64,000 nt of DNA, taken from positions 1 to 64,000 of the forward strand of contig QCQB01000004.1 in the NCBI GenBank assembly GCA_003212315.1, read 5' to 3'. Shown here one piece after another: positions 63,940 through 64,000 of this stretch; within the stretch, counting starts at the first letter, position 1; every line of letters begins with the position of its first letter. The translations under genes were made by a program, and so were the position numbers. The notes under the pieces were generated by a model, which saw only the letters and a list, made by a program, of their open reading frames with translations, did no database searches and was not told the origin of the DNA. The stretch is from SAR116 cluster bacterium AG-447-C21 (lineage in GTDB: Bacteria; Pseudomonadota; Alphaproteobacteria; Thalassobaculales; Thalassobaculaceae).

Positions 63940-64000
63940 ATGTCAGAAACGAATTTACAAAAAATTGTCAAAGACGCTGAAAGTTTGGAATTTGATGATT
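63940..64000 (+). CDS. Start of an unidentified gene, truncated by window end
   Basis: Twenty codons starting MSETNLQKIVKDAES, preceded by GGAG 7 bases before the ATG, so the start is probably correct. Too short to identify; the 210 bases before it are very AT-rich and contain no other gene. Confidence 0.55.
   Translation, partial: MSETNLQKIVKDAESLEFDD

Overview
The window reads as a chromosomal segment of a free-living, probably aquatic alphaproteobacterium of fairly low GC content (judged by eye, not computed). The lineage call rests on marker genes and gene orders typical of that class: a TIGR02300 (FYDLN-acid) gene next to tRNA-Ala and aroA-cmk-rpsA-ihfB; tsaE-amgK-murU-addB-addA with a thioredoxin gene; a DUF6481 coiled-coil protein; an NDUFA9-like complex I protein; and ccmEFGHI. 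I see no phage, integrase, transposase or CRISPR array. Coding density is high and most genes sit in tight operons with ATGA, TAATG or TTGA overlaps.

Layout. (1) 2-4741: 3' end of ccmE, then ccmF, ccmG, ccmH and ccmI, the cytochrome c maturation pathway for heme handover and apocytochrome thiol reduction. (2) 4856-8396: an ArnT/Rgt-like glycosyltransferase, a PAP2 phosphatase, a polyprenyl-phosphate sugar synthase and a LAB_N membrane protein, a set that fits removal of lipid phosphate and its replacement by a sugar. (3) 8448-11303: a haloacetate-dehalogenase-like hydrolase facing an SDR and a thiolase. (4) 11503-15420: a one-carbon/corrinoid operon (MetF-like reductase, methyl-THF:corrinoid methyltransferase, DUF4445/RamA-like corrinoid reactivator) without a substrate methyltransferase or corrinoid protein. 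(5) 15448-19605, minus strand: tadA and a GldF/GldG/DUF4340 transport operon without an ATPase gene. (6) 19757-31168: housekeeping genes: tRNA-Ala, TIGR02300, aroA, cmk, rpsA, ihfB, a PaiB-like flavoprotein, lapA, trpF, trpB, trpA, accD, folC, trxA.

(7) 31263-40090, minus strand: addA, addB, murU, amgK, tsaE, covering double-strand break repair, peptidoglycan sugar recycling and tRNA t6A synthesis. (8) 40362-49027: hyuB, hyuA, an amidase and a 61-residue protein on the minus strand, divergent from a gamma-glutamyltransferase-like Ntn hydrolase and then gdhA. These genes may together release glutamate or ammonia from amide or lactam substrates. (9) 49153-55608: aspS, a TauD/TfdA-type dioxygenase, a family VIII-type esterase, DUF6481, a small zinc-ribbon protein and a SpoU methyltransferase. 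(10) 55672-61315: an RsuA/RluB pseudouridine synthase, rsmD, nudC, a quinone-oxidoreductase-like MDR, an Old Yellow Enzyme and uppP. (11) 61344-64000: an NDUFA9-like protein, tRNA-Leu, a PQQ-type sugar dehydrogenase in AT-rich DNA, and the first 20 codons of an unidentified gene.

The items most worth a second look are the possible lipid A remodelling cassette (4856-8396), the dehalogenase whose active-site residues fall at nearly the textbook fluoroacetate dehalogenase positions, the one-carbon trio with missing partners, the ATPase-less Gld-like transporter, and the unknown 61-residue gene tightly coupled to the amidase. None of these is proven novel from sequence alone.
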